Assembly (NCBI GenBank): GCA_946478985.1 | Contig: CAMLDZ010000133.1 | Location: 1 to 8,228, forward strand | From: an uncultured Solimonas sp. | GTDB lineage: Bacteria > Pseudomonadota > Gammaproteobacteria > Nevskiales > Nevskiaceae | Reading direction: 5' to 3' | DNA length: 8,228 nucleotides | Shown: positions 5,444 to 8,228 of the stretch, piece by piece | How the letters are laid out: every line of letters begins with the position of its first letter | Position numbering within the stretch: position 1 is the stretch's first letter | Notes under the pieces: generated by a model | Database searches by the model: none | Seen by the model: the letters and a program-made list of their open reading frames with translations, nothing else | What the model was told of the DNA's origin: nothing | Translations under genes and position numbers: made by a program

Positions 5444-5445
5444 AT

Positions 5446-6336
5446 TCAGTGCAGCTGCTGGCGATACAGCTTGACGATGCTCGAAAAATCCAGCGCGCCG
5501 TTCTGCTCGCTGTGCATCGCGTAGAGATTGCGCGCCAGCTCGCCGAGCGGGATCGCGCTGCCGCTGGAGATCGAGGCTTCCGCCGCCAGGCCCAGATCCT
5601 TGAGCATCAGCGCACTGCCGAAACCGCCGCTGTAGCCGCGCGAGGCCGGCACGCCGTCCTGTACGCCGGGCCAGGGGTTGTACAGCTCCAGCGACCAGTT
5701 GCGGCCCGAACTCTTGAGCATGATCTCCGACAGCACCTTGGGATCGAGGCCGTTGGCGACGCCGAGTGCCAGCGCCTCTGCCGTGCCGGCCATGTGGATC
5801 GCCAGCAGCATGTTGTTGGCGATCTTGGCGACTTGCCCGGCGCCGACGGCGCCGGCGTGGAAAATGTTCCTGCCCATCTTCTCCAGCACCGGCCTGGCAC
5901 GCTCGAACGCGGAAGCGTCGCCGCCGACGATGAAGCTCAGCGTGCCGGCCGCGGCGCCGGCGGTGCCGCCGGAGACCGGCGCGTCGATGAAGATCACATC
6001 ACGCGCCTGCGCGGCTTCGGCGACCTTGAGCGACGAGGCCGGCGCGATCGTCGAGCAGTCGATCACCAGCGTGCCGGGCTTGATGTTCTGCAGCAGGCCC
6101 TGCTCGCCGAGGTACAGCGACTCGACGTGGCGGCTGGCCGGCAGCATCGAGATCACGATCTCGACGCCGGCGACGGCCTGCACCGGGCTGGCGGCGACGG
6201 TGGCGCCGGCGGCCTTGGCGCCCGCCAGCGCCGTGGCGGAGAGATCGTAGACCTGCAGGCCATGCCCGGCTTTCAGCAGATTGAGGGCCATCGGCCCGCC
6301 CATGTTGCCGAGGCCGATGAAGGCGATGTTGCTCAT
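5446..6336 (-). CDS. mmsB: 3-hydroxyisobutyrate dehydrogenase family protein
   Basis: This 296-aa NAD(P)-dependent beta-hydroxyacid dehydrogenase most likely oxidises 3-hydroxyisobutyrate to methylmalonate semialdehyde, the step after the hydrolase in valine breakdown. The N-terminal Rossmann domain starts with IAFIGLGNMGGPMA (4-17), the nucleotide-binding glycine motif. D31 after strand 2 (VYDLS) may help set coenzyme choice, but I cannot settle NAD versus NADP. The substrate-binding motif is DAPVSGGTAGA (118-128). The catalytic motif is GAGQVAKIANNMLL (165-178), with K171 as the expected catalytic lysine and N175. KDLGLA (246-251) is the second conserved lysine motif. ATG 6336 is chosen because GGAG (complement of 6343-6346) sits 6 nt upstream and the family's N-terminus begins there; the frame stays open further upstream through non-coding repeat. 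The context supports mmsB. Related dehydrogenases such as Pseudomonas PA0743, reported as an L-serine dehydrogenase, sit in similar clusters, so substrate preference is not certain. Confidence 0.92.
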   Translation of the reverse strand: MSNIAFIGLGNMGGPMALNLLKAGHGLQVYDLSATALAGAKAAGATVAASPVQAVAGVEIVISMLPASRHVESLYLGEQGLLQNIKPGTLVIDCSTIAPASSLKVAEAAQARDVIFIDAPVSGGTAGAAAGTLSFIVGGDASAFERARPVLEKMGRNIFHAGAVGAGQVAKIANNMLLAIHMAGTAEALALGVANGLDPKVLSEIMLKSSGRNWSLELYNPWPGVQDGVPASRGYSGGFGSALMLKDLGLAAEASISSGSAIPLGELARNLYAMHSEQNGALDFSSIVKLYRQQLH

Positions 6337-6491
6337 GCGCTGCTCCTGAATGCTCTGGCCTGAATGTTCTGGTGTTGCGGCAGGTCGATCCCACCCATGG
6401 CGAGGGGCGCCACGCCGACGAGTGATCCACGACGCGCGAGTCACGATCCACGGCAACGCGGTGCCCCTCGCCATGGACGGGATCGATGTGT
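6337..6491. other. intergenic gap holding a long inverted repeat
   Basis: This 155-bp gap lies between the stop of hydrolase paralogue 2 and the dehydrogenase start. It contains the dehydrogenase Shine-Dalgarno (6343-6346) and a 100-bp inverted-repeat structure (6386-6485). No clear separate promoter for the dehydrogenase gene was seen, so read-through from upstream is the simplest model. Confidence 0.6.
6386..6485. repeat. inverted repeat, 26-bp arms, between operon genes
   Basis: The left arm 6386-6411 (CGATCCCACCCATGGCGAGG and six more bases) pairs with 6460-6485 at 23 of 26 positions; G6409 with T6462 is one of the three exceptions and could wobble in RNA. Both arms contain CCATGGCGAGGGGC or its complement. 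The 48-nt middle carries GATCCACG twice and smaller dyads. As RNA it would form a long stem-loop 6 nt past the hydrolase stop. There is no T-run, so it looks more like a processing or stability element, or a repeat-family insertion, than a classic terminator. Confidence 0.7.
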
Positions 6492-7661
6492 TTAAAGAGA
6501 GGCCAGCGGGCTTGCCTCGTTGAGCAGCGGCGACCACGGCGATGCGAAGTGCGCAGCGAGCCATTCCGGCTTCACTTCCTCCAGCGTCGCCGGCGTCCAG
6601 CGCGGCTGGTTGTCCTTGTCGATCAAGAGCGCGCGCACGCCTTCGGCAAAGTCGGGATGCGCGCAGCACTGCAGCGAGACGATCAGCTCCAGCCGGAACG
6701 CATCGGCCAGGCTCAAGTGCTTGGCGCGCTGCCACAGCTCCCAGATCAGCGCCATCGAAGTCGGCGAGCCGGCGCGCAGCGCGGCGGCGGCTTTCTTCAG
6801 CCAGGGATCGCTGCCTTCGTAGGCCGTGATGTTCGCCACCACATCGGCAAGGCGCTCGCCGGCAGTGACTTGTTCGATCGTTTCGGCATGCCTGCGCACA
6901 TTGGACGCCGGCAGCTCGGCAGTGGCGCGGTCGTCGATCGCACGCAGCAGCGTCGACAGCGCAGCGTGGTTGTCCTCGGCCACATCGCTCCAGCGCGTGC
7001 TCGCGAGCGTGGCGAACAGCGCGTCGCGATCGGCGGCCTTGGCGAAGTAATCGGCCAGCTTCACATACAGCGCGTCATGCGCATTGAGCGCGGCGCCGGT
7101 GAGGCCCAGGAACAGCCCGGCGCGGCCCGGCATGCGCGGCAGGAACCAGCTGCCGCCGACGTCCGGATACAGGCCGATGGTGATTTCCGGCATCGCGATG
7201 CGCGAGGTCTCGGTGACCACGCGGTGGCTCGCGCCCGCCATCAGGCCCAGGCCGCCGCCCATGACGATGCCGCTGCCCCACAGCAGGACCGGCTTCTTGT
7301 ACGTGTGGATGCGGTGGTCGAGGCGGTATTCCTCGCCGAAGAAAGCCTCCGCTTTCGGGTTCGCGCCCGGGCCCCTGTGTTCGATGATCGCGTCGCGCAG
7401 AAAGCGGATGTCGCCGCCGGCGCAAAAGGCCTTCTCGCCGGCGCCGCGCAGCACGACGACGGCAAGCTTGGGGTCGTCCGCCCACTGCCGCAGCCTGGCG
7501 TCGAGCAGGCGGATCATGTCCAGCGTCAGCGAGTTCAGCGACTTCTCGGCGTTGAGCGTCGCAAAGCCGATGCGATGGCCGCTGTCGCTGAGCTGCTCGC
7601 TGAACAGCACCGCGTCCGGATTGCCAATGACTCCGGTTCCCTCAGCCCCTGAATCAGCCAT
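6492..7661 (-). CDS. 3-hydroxyisobutyryl-CoA hydrolase family protein (paralogue 2)
   Basis: This 389-aa hydrolase is predicted to convert 3-hydroxyisobutyryl-CoA to free 3-hydroxyisobutyrate and CoA in the cytoplasm. That removes the reactive thioester pool next to methacrylyl-CoA. The order of motifs is LNAEKSLNSLT (36-46), oxyanion-hole segment AFCAGGD (78-84), the family's EEYRLDHRIHTYKKP stretch (110-124), WGSGIVMGGGLG (128-139), and MPEITIGLYPDVGG (157-170) with catalytic-type E159 and D167. The C-terminal signature is FAEGVRALLIDKDNQPRW (338-355). Length fits the family. ATG 7661 overlaps the stop of the upstream enoyl-CoA hydratase by 8 bp, and GGAG (complement of 7669-7672) lies 7 nt before it inside that gene, so the two are probably translationally coupled. 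Its place between hydratase and dehydrogenase genes makes it the better candidate of the two paralogues for the valine-pathway enzyme. Substrate specificity is inferred. Confidence 0.92.
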   Translation of the reverse strand: MADSGAEGTGVIGNPDAVLFSEQLSDSGHRIGFATLNAEKSLNSLTLDMIRLLDARLRQWADDPKLAVVVLRGAGEKAFCAGGDIRFLRDAIIEHRGPGANPKAEAFFGEEYRLDHRIHTYKKPVLLWGSGIVMGGGLGLMAGASHRVVTETSRIAMPEITIGLYPDVGGSWFLPRMPGRAGLFLGLTGAALNAHDALYVKLADYFAKAADRDALFATLASTRWSDVAEDNHAALSTLLRAIDDRATAELPASNVRRHAETIEQVTAGERLADVVANITAYEGSDPWLKKAAAALRAGSPTSMALIWELWQRAKHLSLADAFRLELIVSLQCCAHPDFAEGVRALLIDKDNQPRWTPATLEEVKPEWLAAHFASPWSPLLNEASPLASL

Positions 7662-8228
7662 TGGTCCACTCCGCCTTGCGCTTCCGCAGGAAGGCCTGCA
7701 CGCCTTCCTTCTGGTCCTTCGTGTCGAACAGATCGACGAAGCGCTCGCGCTCGATCGGCAGCAGTTGCGCGAGCGGCGCCGAGCGCGCGCCCTGGATCAG
7801 CTTCTTGCAGGCGGCGACGCTGGTCGGGCTCTGCAGCGCGGTGCGCTCGGCGATCGACAGCGCGGTCTCCAGCGCGGCGCCGCTCGGCACCACCTGCTCC
7901 ACCAGGCCGATGCGCAAGGCGGTCGCGGCCTCGATGCGCTCGCCGGCGAGGATCATCCGCTTGGCCCAGCCTTCGCCGACCAGCCAGGCGAGGTTCTGCG
8001 TGCCGCCGGCGCAGGGCAGCAGGCCGACGGTGGCTTCCGGCAGCGCCAGCTGCGCGTGTTCCTCGGCGATGCGCACATCGCAGGCCAGCGCCGCTTCGAG
8101 GCCGCCGCCCATCGCGTAGCCGTTGATCGCGGCGATCGACAGGCCGCGGAAGCTGCTCAGCGTTTCGAAGGCTTCGCCGAAGCGGCGCGCCATCTCGCGC
8201 GCCACGGCCTTGTCGCCGTCGCCGAACA
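7654..8228 (-). CDS. enoyl-CoA hydratase, N-terminus beyond window edge
   Basis: The last 191 codons of a crotonase-superfamily hydratase are present, and the frame is open to the right edge. GTG 8205 is an internal valine, since FGDGDKAVAREMARRF reads through it. The second oxyanion-hole and catalytic segment is INGYAMGGGLEAALACDVRI, where the glutamate coded at 8095-8097 matches rat hydratase E144. ALPEATVGLLPCAGGTQNL carries the second glutamate (8035-8037), matching E164. Both acids being present argues for true hydratase activity. The C-terminal trimerisation helices end in FLRKRKAEWTNG. The first oxyanion-hole loop is off the edge. In context it probably hydrates methacrylyl-CoA to 3-hydroxyisobutyryl-CoA. 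It overlaps the hydrolase gene by 8 bp and heads the visible part of a catabolic operon. A similar gene order (PA0745-PA0744-PA0743) is recalled in Pseudomonas aeruginosa, where the PA0745 homologue DspI makes a fatty-acid signal, so that alternative role cannot be excluded. Confidence 0.9.
   Translation of the reverse strand, partial: FGDGDKAVAREMARRFGEAFETLSSFRGLSIAAINGYAMGGGLEAALACDVRIAEEHAQLALPEATVGLLPCAGGTQNLAWLVGEGWAKRMILAGERIEAATALRIGLVEQVVPSGAALETALSIAERTALQSPTSVAACKKLIQGARSAPLAQLLPIERERFVDLFDTKDQKEGVQAFLRKRKAEWTNG

Larger units (their letters stand above)
5038..5445. repeat. 408-bp intergenic mosaic of palindromic repeats
   Basis: There is no credible gene here. The stretch is built from repeats: hairpins of the same 26-nt format at 5131-5156 (perfect palindrome), 5194-5219, 5255-5280 (imperfect), 5333-5358 (12-bp stem) and 5418-5443 (degenerate), plus two duplicated modules. 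Module C is 5050-5090 and 5291-5331, with 35 of 41 identical. Module A is 5084-5131 and 5371-5418, with 45 of 48 identical. Hairpin starts are 61 to 85 bp apart. The spacers between the second and fourth hairpins are less GC-rich and hold a 6-bp inverted repeat (5223-5228 with 5242-5247). The hairpins could stabilise or terminate the dehydrogenase transcript. No T-run follows them on the minus strand. Confidence 0.85.

Noticed and set aside
6337..6735. N-terminal extension of the dehydrogenase frame upstream of ATG 6336
   Set aside because: The added sequence reads through the inverted repeat and antisense to nothing conserved; it overlaps the hydrolase gene in another frame. The family N-terminus and a Shine-Dalgarno both point to 6336.
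6486..7652. 388-codon plus-strand frame opposite hydrolase paralogue 2
   Set aside because: It mirrors the hydrolase gene almost end to end. Its composition is that of an antisense shadow, with no motifs, and the hydrolase motifs on the minus strand are unambiguous.

Overview
The window comes from a GC-rich proteobacterium. The strong G/C bias at third codon positions, the large TonB-dependent receptor (TBDR), the crotonase-type acyl-CoA genes and the GC-rich palindromic repeats between genes suit a gammaproteobacterium of the Solimonadaceae/Nevskiales or Xanthomonadales kind. This placement is an inference; no rRNA or marker gene is present.

Left part (1-3807, plus strand). A G-run tract at the edge is followed by a weak 56-codon minus-strand ORF. 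Next come two copies of a near-palindromic 16-mer, most likely TetR-type operators, set in promoter-like DNA in front of a TetR/AcrR-family regulator. A 301-bp gap follows, with a perfect 17-bp palindrome and a tandem 15-bp repeat that supplies two -10-like boxes. It leads into an 816-residue TBDR with a clear Shine-Dalgarno sequence, signal peptide, TonB box, plug and barrel. The regulator probably controls itself and may control the receptor.

Right part (3886-8228, minus strand). Read in transcription order there is an enoyl-CoA hydratase (cut by the window edge), a 3-hydroxyisobutyryl-CoA hydrolase family protein whose start overlaps the hydratase stop by 8 bp, a 3-hydroxyisobutyrate dehydrogenase family protein, and a second hydrolase paralogue. 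The first three follow the order of the lower valine pathway: methacrylyl-CoA to 3-hydroxyisobutyryl-CoA, to 3-hydroxyisobutyrate, to methylmalonate semialdehyde. Isobutyryl-CoA dehydrogenase and MmsA-type genes would be expected beyond the right edge.

The spaces between these genes are rich in repeats. A 100-bp inverted-repeat structure lies between the second hydrolase gene and the dehydrogenase gene. A 408-bp gene-free stretch (5038-5445) is a mosaic of 26-nt hairpins and duplicated modules. One related hairpin forms the terminator between the convergent hydrolase and receptor genes. Within the mosaic, a 39-nt hairpin element appears to have inserted with a 7-bp target duplication, and the sister module keeps the apparent empty site. 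This is the most unusual observation in the window. No CRISPR array, tRNA, rRNA, transposase, phage or defence gene was seen.
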